Of a DNA stretch of 64,000 nt, positions 1 to 37,484 are shown in pieces (within the stretch, counting starts at the first letter, position 1; the number at the start of each line of letters is the position of its first letter). Source of the DNA: Kryptolebias marmoratus (taxonomy: Eukaryota; Chordata; Actinopteri; Cyprinodontiformes; Rivulidae). The notes under the pieces are model-generated. The model searched no databases. It was given only the letters and a program-made list of their open reading frames with translations, and had not been told where the DNA came from. The position numbers and the translations under genes were made by a program. The DNA lies in NCBI RefSeq assembly GCF_001649575.2, contig NC_051443.1:6129569-6193568 (forward strand), read 5' to 3'.

Positions 1-78
<78 letters not shown>

Positions 79-80
79 GC

Positions 81-158
<78 letters not shown>
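1..158. repeat. (AAT)n-AGCT-(ATT)n perfect palindromic microsatellite
   Basis: Trinucleotide AAT units run to position 77, meet the self-complementary centre AGCT at 78-81, and continue as ATT units to 158. Base 1 pairs with base 158, so the whole segment is one perfect inverted repeat and may extend left of the window. Confidence 0.95.
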
Positions 159-399
159 GAACTGAAAGGAAATTTTCTTTCTGTTTGTTGTCCCGTAAAA
201 TAACTTGTAGCCGATGACTATTTATGTGGTTAGAAAAAAAAAATCTCTTATGGGATTTCTAGTAATCAGAAGTGGGGAGTGCTATGGAAAATTTTCATGA
301 TGTTAATAATGTTCTAATGACTTTATGCAATTTTTCATAGATAAAGTTGTTGTTGCAAGAGCCCTTATTTCTCCACCTGCTTGTGTCCCTTCTTGTTTG

Positions 400-1449
400 A
401 TCCCCTGTACAGCTGTGTTTGATAAATTTAAACTAGTAAATCTGACTTTTTTAAAGGATATAGTTGAACATATTAAACCATCGGGTTCTCCTTGTGATCC
501 AGCTCCCCCGCCCAGTTCTTTAAGGATGTTTTCCCCAGCATAGGACAGGTCATCCTTGCTATTGTAAACAGCAGCTTGAAGTCAGATGTTGTCCCTGTAA
601 GTTTTAGGCATGCTGTGGTGCAGCCTCTACTTAAGAAGCCTGGCCTTGATCAAACAGTTTTAGCTAATTTTAGCCCTATTTCTAAGTTGCCTTTTATCTC
701 AAAAGTTTTCATTTCTCAAGTCAAGTCCTTTTTAGATGAACACAACATTATGGAGGTTTTTCAGTCATGTTTTAAAACTCAGCATACCACAGAGTCTGCT
801 TTAGTGAGAGTTTTTAACGACATATTCAGGGCAAATGATTCTGGTGAATATGTTGTTCTTGTTTTGCTTGACCTAACCGCTGCTTTTGATACAGTGGACC
901 ACAGTATTCTACTATCTCGTTTACAGACCCAACTTAGTTTTAGTGGTACCGTATTGAAATGGTTTAAATCTTATTTGTCAGACAGAACCATGTCTGTAAA
1001 CTTATCTGATTTTGAATCCTCATCTGCTCTACTTTATGGGGTTCCACTGGGCTCAATCCTCAGTCCCCCACTTTTTTCTCTTTATTTGCTTCCTTTGGGT
1101 TCAATACTCAGAAAACATGGGATCTTCCTTCATTATTATGCTGATGACAGTCAGATATACATGCCACTAATCAAGCCCCTACTTCCGTGTCTTGAAAACA
1201 TTAAAGCCTGGATGGCTTTAAATTTCCTAAATTTTAATGACAAAAAAAACAGAAGTGATTTGACCCAGCAGCGCCTGTGAAACAACCCCTATTAATTTGG
1301 GCCCCTTGGCGTCTTATTTGAAGCAGCCAGTTTCTAATTTGGGTTTTTAAATGGACAGTGATCTTAAATTAGATCACCAGATTGGAGCAGTGGTCAAGTC
1401 TAGTTTTTAATCATCTTAGGCAGCTGGCAAAGATCAAGCCAATTATCAG
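400..1449 (+). mobile_element. L2-clade LINE, reverse transcriptase part (5' fragment, broken)
   Basis: The translation of 576-1280 resembles fish L2 (Maui-type) reverse transcriptase. Visible landmarks are the VVQPLLKKPGLD block, the LLDLTAAFDTVDH motif (RT motif A), GVPLGSILSP (motif B) and YADDSQIY (catalytic YADD, motif C) near 1136. L2-like sequence begins upstream in another frame (about 430-540, FLKDIVEHIKPSGSPCD), so there is a frameshift near 520. After the catalytic motif the frame is lost again near 1250, and recognisable L2 sequence (LDHQIGAVVKSS) resumes at about 1360-1445 in another frame. The element then stops abruptly, and its continuation is found at 5296. It is dead, with no intact ORF. 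The L2 assignment rests on remembered family motifs, not a search. Confidence 0.85.
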
Positions 1450-1514
1450 GTTTACGGAAGTGTCAAAGATTTGCAACTCTGTGACAGACAGACTCAGGAG
1501 ATGGAGTAAGAGGT

Positions 1515-2985
1515 ACAGTCCTGCTCAACATTATTGGCACCCCTTCATGATTTGCATAGCTGAGTGAATATCTTCAGAAATAAATGGAAATGTTCAAAAC
1601 TTATATCAGCAGAATCTTTCAATTTCAGGTCCAAAGTAATTTAACAAAGACAATTACCTTTTCAACTTAAATATTTTAATTCCAAAGGACAAAACAGAAA
1701 ACCAGCATGTGCACTAATATTGACACCCCTCTTTAATATTTGGTTGCACAGCCTTTGGCAGCAATGACGGCCTCCAAACGTTTCTTATATTCATCTATAA
1801 GCTTCTTGCACTTCTCGGGTGGCATTTTCTCCCACACTTCTTTTGCAATATGCTCAAGCTCTTGTACATTTGCAGGGTTCCTTTCGCCAATGGCAGATTT
1901 CAGCTCCACCCAAAGATTTTCAATTGGATTGAGATCAGGACTCATTGCTGGCCATTTTAAAACAGTCCATTTTTTCCCTTTCAACCAGGCCTGTGTGCTT
2001 TGGGTCGTTGTCTTGCTGGAGGACCCAGGATCTTCGCCNNNNNNNNNNNNNNNNNNNNNNNNNNNNNNNNNNNNNNNNNNNNNNNNNNNNNNNNNNNNNN
2101 NNNNNNNNNNNNNNNNNNNNNNNNNNNNNNNNNNNNNNNNNNNNNNNNNNNNNNNNNNNNNNNNNNNNNNNNNNNNNNNNNNNNNNNNNNNNNNNNNNNN
2201 NNNNNNNNNNNNNNNNNNNNNNNNNNNNNNNNNNNNNNNNNNNNNNNNNNNNNNNNNNNNNNNNNNNNNNNNNNNNNNNNNNNNNNNNNNNNNNNNNNNN
2301 NNNNNNNNNNNNNNNNNNNNNNNNNNNNNNNNNNNNNNNNNNNNNNNNNNNNNNNNNNNNNNNNNNNNNNNNNNNNNNNNNNNNNNNNNNNNNNNNNNNN
2401 NNNNNNNNNNNNNNNNNNNNNNNNNNNNNNNNNNNNNNNNNNNNNNNNNNNNNNNNNNNNNNNNNNNNNNNNNNNNNNNNNNNNNNNNNNNNNNNNNNNN
2501 NNNNNNNNNNNNNNNNNNNNNNNNNNNNNNNNNNNNNNNNNNNNNNNNNNNNNNNNNNNNNNNNNNNNNNNNNNNNNNNNNNNNNNNNNNNNNNNNNNNN
2601 NNNNNNNNNNNNNNNNNNNNNNNNNNNNNNNNNNNNNNNNNNNNNNNNNNNNNNNNNNNNNNNNNNNNNNNNNNNNNNNNNNNNNNNNNNNNNNNNNNNN
2701 NNNNNNNNNNNNNNNNNNNNNNNNNNNNNNNNNNNNNNNNNNNNNNNNNNNNNNNNNNNNNNNNNNNNNNNGGGTGCCAATACCATTGGCATGGTAAAAA
2801 TTATGTTTTTCTTTGTTTTCCTCATAATGTTTATCTTTTTAAATGTTTTTGATCATTTGCTGTTTTGCATCAAGCACAAGCTATCAGCAATAAAATGTTG
2901 TTTCACTTGATGAATTTCCTTTAGTAAATATTCCATTATATGTACTTAAACTTCATGGGTGCCAATAATGGTGAGCAGGACTGTA
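1515..2985 (-). mobile_element. Tc1/mariner transposon with TIRs and broken transposase
   Basis: The left end (from 1515, TACAGTCCTGCTCA) and the right end (to 2985, reverse complement TACAGTCCTGCTCA) match as terminal inverted repeats, with TATTGGCACCC inside both. The TA at each edge fits Tc1 target choice. The transposase is on the minus strand. LQQDNDPKHT (around the second catalytic D) lies just below the N run, and SPDLNPIENLW (the last catalytic region) lies at 1935-1950, in a different frame, so a frameshift near 1985 breaks the ORF. The C-terminus ends at 1733. About half of the element (2039-2771) is N, so the N-terminal DNA-binding domain and first catalytic D cannot be judged. Confidence 0.92.
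2039..2771. other. Assembly gap (733 N) inside the Tc1 element
   Basis: Unbroken run of N between the transposase C-terminus and the right TIR. The open frames crossing it are artefacts of N translation. Confidence 1.
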
Positions 2986-3431
2986 AGTGACTTTATTTAC
3001 AGTGGCAACAGGGTATCGGGTCCGGATCTGCAAAGGAAGAGTTGTGGTGAGTCTAATGTTTATCAGCGGAGTAGGTTGCAGATGAAGGGTTGACAAAACG
3101 CGGCTCTTACAGACAGGTGGAGAAGAAGAAGGGCGGAGGTGTGTTCCTGCAGTCCAATGTCGAGGGTTGATAGGCAAATTAAGTTCAGATGAGCAGTTTC
3201 TCAGATTAGTTGGAGGCAGCCAGGCTTGGGTGGGTGCAACTCAGAACAGGTAAGTGACTCTCAGGTAAGTTCATAGGCAGGCGTCTTCAGACAGATCGTG
3301 GTTAGCAGCTCAAGGAGTCAGGAACTATGGACAGGCACAAGTACACAGACAGGTTAGACAGATTCAGGTAAGTTTGTTTCTCAGGTGGCCGAGATTGATT
3401 ACCAGCGGTAAGCGATGCTTCAGCATCGATC

Positions 3432-5141
3432 TTCTTCTTCTTCTTCTTCTTTTGATTCTTATTGGCGGCTGGCATCCAACTTAAGGTGCATTTACCGCCA
3501 CCTACCAGACTGGAGTGTGGTCATCAGAGATCTCATAGGGAATTTAACGCATCTCAATGATGTATAGGATGTGCAAATTCACATCTTAACACACCCCTTA
3601 ATACATGTATGAATGCATGAGCATGCACTGGCATACACACACATACTTACACATATTCTAAATACGACTCATTAACCCAGTGTTATTTAAGAACCTAAAT
3701 AAGAGATTTCTAACTAAATTTGATTTATTATCTAATAGATTGATCATAGACAGTCCTATATTCTTTCTGCTTAGTAACAACCTTAAAAGCTGGCATTCCT
3801 CTGAGTATTTATCACATTTTAACAAGACATGCTCCACTGTTTCCACCTGATTGCAATAACTACAAGCCCCAGTCTCATGCTTTCCTATTTTAAAGAGCGA
3901 ACTGTTAAGTCCAGAATGCCCAATTCTAAGTCGAGTCATAACTACTTCCTCTTTCCGCTTTCCACTCAGATAATTACTATCTCCCACATTCTTTTGAATT
4001 GTATATAGTTGTCTCCCATTATCATGGTTATCCCATTGCTCCTGCCAAATCTTAATCATTTCTTTTTGAATAATAGATTTACCCTCACTTTTACTTAAAG
4101 GAATATTCAAATGAACAATTTCTGATTTCAAGGCCTGCTTAGCTAAGATATCTACTTCCTCATTTCCTTCTATACCTGCATGAGCAGGAATCCAGACAAA
4201 TCGAACTAAGCATTTATTGTTATGTAGATGAACTTACAATTGGTATATTCTTAATATCAAATCTAACCTGCAAGATTTGCCAGATTTAATACTTAATAAT
4301 GCTGCTTGACTATCTGATGCTATAATAAATGTATTTACTTTCCTAGTATCATTATCAAGCAACCATTCTGATGCCAATATATTGGCTGATAATTCAACTG
4401 TAAAAACAGCTAAATGATCAGCTGTTCTCCTCTTAATCAAAACTTTATGGTGTGGGATATTCACTGCTGCCCCAGTTCTACCACTATTTGGATCTTTAGA
4501 TCCATCTGTATATATAACTTTGTTGTCTTTATATCTTTCAAAATATCTATTAACTACAACCCATTCTGGAGTCTTTCCCTTTTTAAGAATTTCCCTTAAT
4601 TGAAGATCAACTTCTGGAGATATAAATAACCATGGTGGAATTTCAGATTGAGGGACTGTATCACTATACTGGAGCATAGTTAAACCAAGATTTTTTGCCT
4701 TTATATCCCCAATCCATCCAAAACTATTACAATTTAATTTATGATGTTCCCAACAGTCCTTCAGCACCATCTTAGTTGGATGATCACACTTATGTCCTTG
4801 TAGGTTCACCCAGTACATGTACATTAGTTTCAACCTTCTTAATCTTAACGGAAGTTCACCAGTTTCTACTTGTAAAGCAGCTAAAGATGATGTTCTGAAA
4901 GCTCCACAACAAATCCTCAATGCTTGTGTTTGCTCACTATCAAGTTTTCTCAAATGACTGTCAGCAGCTGCCATATATGCTATACTCCCATAATCCAGAG
5001 TAGATCTCATGAGAGCCTGATAGACTCCCAACAGTGCACTTCTTGAAGCTCCCCATTCCTGTCCAGAGAGACATCTTAACAAATTATTCACTTTTTTACA
5101 TTTATTTTGAACTGATTCTATTTGATGTTTCCAAGTTAAAC
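3432..5141 (-). mobile_element. 5'-truncated Nimb/I-type LINE with RNase H domain, one nonsense codon
   Basis: Read on the minus strand, the frame from 5141 down to 3658 is open except for one TAA at 4234-4236. It starts inside the reverse transcriptase C-terminal part (LDYGSIAYMAAADSHLRKLD), followed by an RNase H domain with IYTDGSK, a VELSA block and IIASDSQAAL, the PAHAGIEGNEEVDILAK end motif just past the stop, and a C-terminal Cys-His region (CSYCNQVETVEHVLLKC). Order RT-RNase H-zinc knuckle is typical of the I/Nimb group. The 3' end is a GAA-rich tail (3431-3452 read in reverse). The 11-bp direct repeat CAGCATCGATC flanks it at 3421-3431 and 5142-5152, a target-site duplication that fixes the insertion limits. 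Clade name is from memory of the motifs. Confidence 0.9.
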
Positions 5142-5295
5142 CAGCATCGATCTGATCCTCCACACTGCCTTAAGAACCCGAGAGTGCATGATCCTGATCC
5201 GCTGCAGCTGAGGGTGATTAGTCTGTCAACCAATCAGTAAACAGGAGGGAGGAAAAAACAGGAAGCCAAATGGCAGATTGCCACACCAGTTCTTT

Positions 5296-5936
5296 AAAAA
5301 CGAGATTTTGAAAAAGTAATTCATGCCTTCATTACAACTCCGCTCGATTACTGTAATGCTCTTTACTTTAGAGTCAGCCAGTCTTCCCTCAGGCGTCTCC
5401 AGTTGGTCCAAAATGCTACTGCTCGACTCTTAACCGGAGTCGAGAGGAAGGAGCACATCATCCCTATCCTGGCTTCTCTCCACTGGCTGCATGTGCATTT
5501 CAGAGTTCATTTTAAGATTCTTTTATTTGTTTTTAAAAGTTTACATGGTCTTGCCCCATCTTACCTCTCTGAGCTGCTTCACCCATACTCTCCCGCTCGT
5601 TGCCTCAGGTCAGCTGATCAGCTGCTGCTGGAAGTACCAAGGTCAAAACTGAAGCTCAGAGGAGACAGAGCTTTTAGTGTTGCCGCTCCAAAATTATTGA
5701 ACGATTTGCCGTTACATGTCAGAAGTGTCCCTTTATTGTCCACTTTTAAAACTCTTCTTAAGATACACTTTTATTCTTTGGCTTTTAACACATGTTGAGA
5801 CTTTTGCTCTTACTTCTGTTACTGCGTTTTATTGTTTTTGTTGTATTTTCAATACTATGAATGTTTATTGATTTTTATCTGTACTAGCACTTTCTTGCAG
5901 CTGCTGTTGTTTTAAAGTGCTTTATAAATAAAGTGT
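5296..5936 (+). mobile_element. L2-clade LINE, 3' fragment (continuation of 400-1449)
   Basis: Starts with FEKVIHAFITTPLDYCNALY and continues with LVQNATARLLTGVERKEHI, LASLHWLHVHFRVHFKIL, SYLSELLHPY, DRAFSVAAPKLLNDLP, the usual C-terminal region of fish L2 ORF2, in the frame 5403-5798. The 3' tail ends with GTGCTTTATAAATAAAG, as L2-type tails do. Sequence order shows that it is the same copy as 400-1449, separated by later insertions. Confidence 0.88.
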
Positions 5937-6445
5937 GGGGTTTTGGGTTTTTTGGTATTTTAGTTTATTGTTTTTTAGTGTCTTCATGTTTTCTGTTCAG
6001 GTGTCTTTGTCTCGATTTGGCTTTTGTTCTTCATGTCCTTGTGTGCTGTCACCATTCACTCCTCTCCAGTCACTCTTTGGTCTTCCTGCCACGCCCATCT
6101 ACCCCTGCCCTAAGTCTTTAATTACTTCACCTGTGCCCACTTTCCAATCACCTCCTCTGTTCAAAAACCTGGTCATCTTCTCCACACTCTGCTGGTTCAT
6201 TGTCTTTTGTTGCCTGCCTTGTTGCCATGCCTCATCACCCTATGCTCTGTTTGGTCTTCGTTTCGTCTTGTCTTGCCTCAGGTCTGTTTTTGGAGTTTTC
6301 AGTTTGTTAGTGTTTTTGTATTTAGTTGTTTTCTGCCACGTCAGCTTTTTGTTTCTGTTTATCTTTTATTTTAAAATAAACTAGTTTTTCCCCCACTACA
6401 AAATCAGTCTGCACTCTGGGTTCGCCTCCTTCCCCATCCCCCCCG
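5937..6445 (+). mobile_element. Retroelement-like pyrimidine-rich tail segment
   Basis: T/C-rich segment with an AAATAAAC near 6374 followed by a C-rich end (to CGCCTGACA at about 6452). The 149-codon open frame 5935-6384 is low-complexity (F, L, S, C, V) and is probably not a protein. It resembles 3' tails or LTR ends of fish retroelements, but I cannot name the family. Confidence 0.3.
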
Positions 6446-6455
6446 CCTGACATAA

Positions 6456-6478
6456 AGTAGTAGTAGTAGTAGTAGTAT
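6456..6478. repeat. (AGT)n microsatellite
   Basis: About seven AGT units. Confidence 0.9.
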
Positions 6479-6570
6479 TTTCTGTCAAATGTTTAACAAT
6501 AGTTATGATTCTCCTCCCCATTGTTTTTAGTACTGTTTTTGAAATGTTCTTATCTTCTGTGCTACAGGTA

Positions 6571-6846
6571 TGTGCGAACTGAGGGGAGACTCAATTCCTT
6601 CCTTCATACTCTTCCTCCCTTCGTACACTGTCCTTGATGGTTAAATCTTTCTCATGAGAAGAGAACGTGCTCAGCAACTATGTAAATGTAGAATCATATG
6701 ATGTAATGAAACCTCTATAAAAGTGTATGTTACATTTCATTCGGGGTTCAATGAGAGGAGTCTGCAAACGCTTTTTGCCTTTGGATTAAAGCTCTATTAA
6801 AAGACAAAGATTGATCTTTCTCTGATTCTTTGAAACAGTCATCTCA
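6571..6846 (+). mobile_element. Candidate solo LTR
   Basis: A 276-bp segment starts TGTGCGAACT and ends ATCTCA (5'-TG...CA-3'). It has a TATA box (TATAAA at 6716-6721) and a downstream ATTAAA (about 6784) arranged like the U3-R-U5 of a retroviral-type LTR. No internal genes and no clear target-site duplication flank it, so it could be a solo LTR remnant or chance. Confidence 0.4.
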
Positions 6847-6861
6847 CTATTTGATAATTAT

Positions 6862-7299
6862 TTATTCCACAATATAGTCAATCCAGGCAGCGCACAGGTT
6901 TGTGTGTCTAGTCTTATAGTCTCGAAGGAGCTTCCGTATTGTACAGAGGCAGGTGACTGGCCGGTAGTTGGATAGATTTGCCTCTTTCTGGAGGTCTTTC
7001 ATGATCAATACTGTCCAGCCTTGGGTCAACCACTCAGGGTGGGTCCTTTCCATCAGTAGCTGGTTCATTTGTCCTGCTAGGCATTCGTGGAGAGCGGTCA
7101 GTTTCTTTGACCAGTAGGTGTGGATCATGTCAGGCGCCGGTGTAGTCCAGCTTTTCATTCCTGAGACTCTGTCTTGGATGTCTGCCACTGTTATAGATAG
7201 AGCTTGGATCCCATAGTCATTGAAGCACTCTGGGCTGTGATCCCCAAACTGGGAGAGCAGCTCCAACAGATCCCAGTGATGGGAACAGCTAACCCTCAT
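6862..7299 (-). pseudogene. Non-LTR retrotransposon reverse transcriptase remnant
   Basis: The 145-codon minus-strand frame holds HPEWLTQGWTVLIMKD, SNYRPVTCLCTIRKLL (start of the RT domain) and CKTRHTNLCAAWIDY-like sequence at its end, a pattern common in fish and coral LINE reverse transcriptases. The RT block is joined directly to the WIDY block. In related copies I would expect some tens of residues between them, so an internal deletion is likely. The catalytic YxDD region is absent. The clade is uncertain (R2/NeSL-like or other). Confidence 0.7.
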
Positions 7300-8249
7300 G
7301 TTCCCAGGCCTCTAGTCTGAACTTCAGGTGAAGTGGAAGTTCCCATGTGGAAAAAATCCGACAAGTTGGGTGTTTATATTTACAAAATTGTAAAACAGAA
7401 TCCTCAATCTCAACCAGAGATTCAGTTGTTTAGGTAACACATGCATTATATACAACATGTTTTCTTTATGCAAGACAGTATTCACCGAAACGAAAACCTT
7501 AGATTTAGAAAGACAATTTCTTTCTAAAAAAGAGGGGAAATTTTACTTTTGTAAATAATTGAGTCTAACTTATTCAATTGGTTAGAATTTTAGTTTTCTT
7601 AAAAAAAACATAAGTAAGAAAAAAAATGCATAAATCTAAAAAAAAAAATTCTCTTCTTGGTACAAACATGTTTAAAACATCTTAGTTGGCTAACTGAATA
7701 TGTTTATGTAACACCACAAGAATGTATTATAATTTTTTTATAATCCTGTAATAAACTGTTTGCAATGCTTCTCATAAACATTGTGATTTTTAGATTTACT
7801 AAAGAAAAGTAGAGGTGTTTAATTTGTTGACATTGTGTACTTGAATAATCAGGCGTGCATGTTTTATTGTGTTGTTTACTAAAGAAAAGGAAACGTAGTT
7901 TTAAAATCAAGGTTATCTGAATAATTTAAAATTACCTTTTCATATACGGTTGCCTTTATAATGTTATTATAAACCTTAGGGGGGCGCTGTTTTCTCAGAA
8001 GCAGAGTCACGAAGCTCGTGGGCGAGTATATGTTGCCTTCAAGTACCGTCTGAAATGATGGCGCAATAATAGAATTGTTTTTTTTTTTCATAAACTTCCC
8101 ATTTTGAACTGTTAAATGTATATTTTAGGGCTCTTTTTCCCCCGAAATAAGGAAGTGCAATCCAAAAAATTAGATGTGACTGAAAGAATACTTTTTTGTA
8201 CATGAGCTGAAAGGTGAATAAAAGTATGTATTTGAGGAAAACGGATTTG
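7300..8249. other. Intergenic, AT-rich, nothing recognised
   Basis: Only short AT-rich frames are present. No gene, TIR pair or tandem array was seen. Confidence 0.6.
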
Positions 8250-8574
8250 GCACTAGGACCCGGGGGCTGAGCTGTCAGCTGACAGGCAGCCAGCCACAGT
8301 GAGCTTGTTTGACCTGGAGCGTTGTCGTCTGGCTGCGAGAACCGACGTCTCTGCGTTGACGGGTCCGTGTCTGAAAACCCAGACAGACGCTCACATTTCA
8401 ACAACAACAACAAAAAAATAAAAGACAACTACACGCGAGCACGTCGGTCGTAACAGAGCGGGTAAAGGCTTTTCTGTATAGAACATGTATTTGTCTTTGT
8501 CTGTGGAGTGCGAATTTCTGATCCGCAGGTGACGAATCCTCTGATGTTAATGCTTTATATCCTCGGCAGCAAAG
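8250..8574 (+). promoter_or_regulatory. TNPO1: TNPO1 promoter and 5' UTR region
   Basis: Base composition shifts from AT-rich to GC/CpG-rich here, just before the TNPO1 start. No TATA box stands out. A perfect 14-bp palindrome CTGTCAGCTGACAG lies at 8272-8285 and includes an E-box-like CAGCTG. TATCCTCGGCAG ends at 8569, six bases before the ATG, and resembles a splice acceptor; GCGG|GTAAAG near 8460 resembles a donor. A 5' UTR exon and a ~110-bp intron may therefore precede the coding exon. The exact transcription start is not visible. Confidence 0.55.
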
Positions 8575-35292
<26,718 letters not shown>

Positions 35293-35493
35293 CGCTCCCC
35301 CCACACACACACACACCGTGCCTCATCATGGGGTCAGTTTCATTTTACAGAACTCGCTCACTTCCATGTTTAATAAGAAAAACTAGATTCCGTAAAAGTT
35401 TGGATTCTAAAGTGGCTTTTCCTCTTCTGTGCAGGTCCTTCGCTGTGGGAGAGATTACAGGGAAACATCCCAGGGAACATGTTACCCTTTACT

Positions 35494-35513
35494 GGGGGGG
35501 GGGAGGGAACGGG
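35494..35513 (+). promoter_or_regulatory. Possible G-quadruplex in TNPO1 3' UTR
   Basis: Ten G, then A-GGG-AAC-GGG, about 200 nt after the stop. Four G3 runs with short loops are possible in the transcript. Confidence 0.35.
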
Positions 35514-37451
35514 TGCAGATCCCTCCCCGACCTGGTGGATGGGGAGGGAGGGAGTTGGTGGTAGCTGCAGTTCTCAGTGCCCTTCTGCACTAGCCGATGG
35601 GGAAAGAGAGTGGCACTTCAACCGTATCATGGGAGAATCATTCATCCAATCACATCTCAATCACAGATAATGAAAACGATCACCTTTTTCTTTTCCTTTA
35701 TTTCCCAGATATCTTACATTTCTGGAATATCGAAGGAGAAATTTTGGCAAAATTTAAGAAGTCTTTACAGAACTTTGTAAAGGATTCAGGGTTTTTTGTT
35801 TGTTTGATTAGGAGAAAGGTGAAATCAGGGCAGAAATTAATTTCTAGGACTCATCAAGAAGAACTTTAGGAGTAAAGTTGATCTCTCATCAGGATGTATT
35901 CTCGCTTCAAGTTAAGGATTAGCAGCTAATGTTTTATATTTGATCCAACCCTGGAAAGCTGCGTATCATTCAAAACAAGTGATCACCTGTAAGGCTTTCT
36001 AAATATTTTAGAGTTTTAAGACTTAAGCAGGGCAGAGGCTGTTAATGATGTCACCAGAAAAAGCACAAATTAAGAGCAGCTTTTCTGGTTAAAAAAAAAA
36101 AATACAAACAAAACAAACTAAAGTAGCATGCTTATATTAATGTGGGAAGCTGTTGAACGTTAGTGATGAGTGTTGACAGCTGCCATTGCCATTCGATAGG
36201 TGTAAAATGTATTTACAGTACTTTTGTTTCCCTTGCCAGAGAATTACAGCAGCCATCTGTAATGTAGCATGACAGGGTTTACACACTGAGTTTAGGTCGT
36301 GTTGAATCTTGACTGTGATGTACCGTTGGAGTGAGTCTCTGTTTTTGTGGTGTGAATGTAACATGGACATTCATCAGCGAGCATATCAAAGATTTAGACG
36401 CTAAAATTCTGTTTTTATGTCGTTCATAGCCTTCTGAAGGAGAACGTGCAGGATAGCGAACTGTGTGCAGGTCATTTTATTAGTTTTTGGAGACTTAAAC
36501 GCCACAAAACCTGTCAGTAATTTCTTGGTTTTATTTTTTTGTGTGTGACTTTTTTGCTGTCAACTCAATCAAATCAATGTTAAAAGTGTTCTTTTTTTTT
36601 CAGTGTATTGAGATTTTGTTCCTGGTTGTCTGGTTTCCTGTGCTAAAGCATGATCCTGAGATTGACTGTGTAATGTTTTTGGGTGGGTGTCATCTCTTGC
36701 ATGTTGGTGGCCCCTCACATCCCAACATTCAGTGGGACGATGGCTGTGGGAGGGACGGGAGCTTCAATTCAAACCTTTACGCATCGCCACACTGGGACAT
36801 GTAAAATTTAGCATAAACTTCGCTGGAGCGTGCTCTTCCTGAACTTCCACCCCAACCCCCCCAATCGATGTGAAAATACTGTGAAAGTACAAGAATGTTA
36901 TTGTGTTTGCTTGTCTAGCAATGTTTTATATCTTTTAAAGTGTCTAACTGTTTAAGTTACAGCCTGAATGTATTCCATGATGAGTAAAAGCGAGAGTAAC
37001 TTTTTTTGTTTTGTTTTATTTCATGTTTTTACACCCAGACAGTTTTATTTTTCCTCTGCTGGTCAGAGCAAAAGCTGCAGTATTTAATTCTTTTTAGTGC
37101 ACATGACATGCTCTTGAAATGTGCGTGAACGAGTGATGTAGCCAAACCCCTTACGATGATTTATAGATTGTTGCTGCTAATTTTATTTTAGTTTATTTTT
37201 TTAACCTAATGCAATAAGCATCTTGATGCAATTAGAAGCTGTAAAAGTAGTTTTAGGGTTTAGATGAACTCACAACGTGGAATACAGATCCGGTCTGTTT
37301 TCATTTATTGAGGTGAAATACAAGATGTGAAGCATCATGGAATACAGAGGCCATCATTTTGTGTTTTGAAGTGATTTCTGTCCCGCACATTCCAGCTGTT
37401 TGGCGAGCAATCACAGCCGTCCTGTTTTTTGTTTCTCCGAAAGAGTTTAGG

Positions 37452-37455
<4 letters not shown>

Positions 37456-37482
<27 letters not shown>
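37456..37482. repeat. Poly-A run (27)
   Basis: Followed by six C. The copy at 41390-41416 has the same 27 A and five C. Confidence 0.9.

Positions 37483-37484
<2 letters not shown>

Larger units (their letters stand above)
1444..5285. mobile_element. Unclassified insertion that splits the L2 element (hosts Tc1 and Nimb)
   Basis: L2 coding sequence breaks at about 1443 and resumes at about 5292. Imperfect short direct repeats (CCAATT at 1438, CCAGTT at 5286) lie at the two edges. After removing the Tc1 and LINE insertions, about 650 bp of unassigned sequence remains (1444-1514, 2986-3431, 5153-5285). It has no ORF and no terminal repeat that I can see. It could be a non-autonomous element or a set of smaller insertions. 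Confidence 0.4.

Noticed and set aside
1740..2910. Several 265-370 codon open frames over the first N run
   Set aside because: N translated as X keeps frames open; only the flanking transposase pieces are real.
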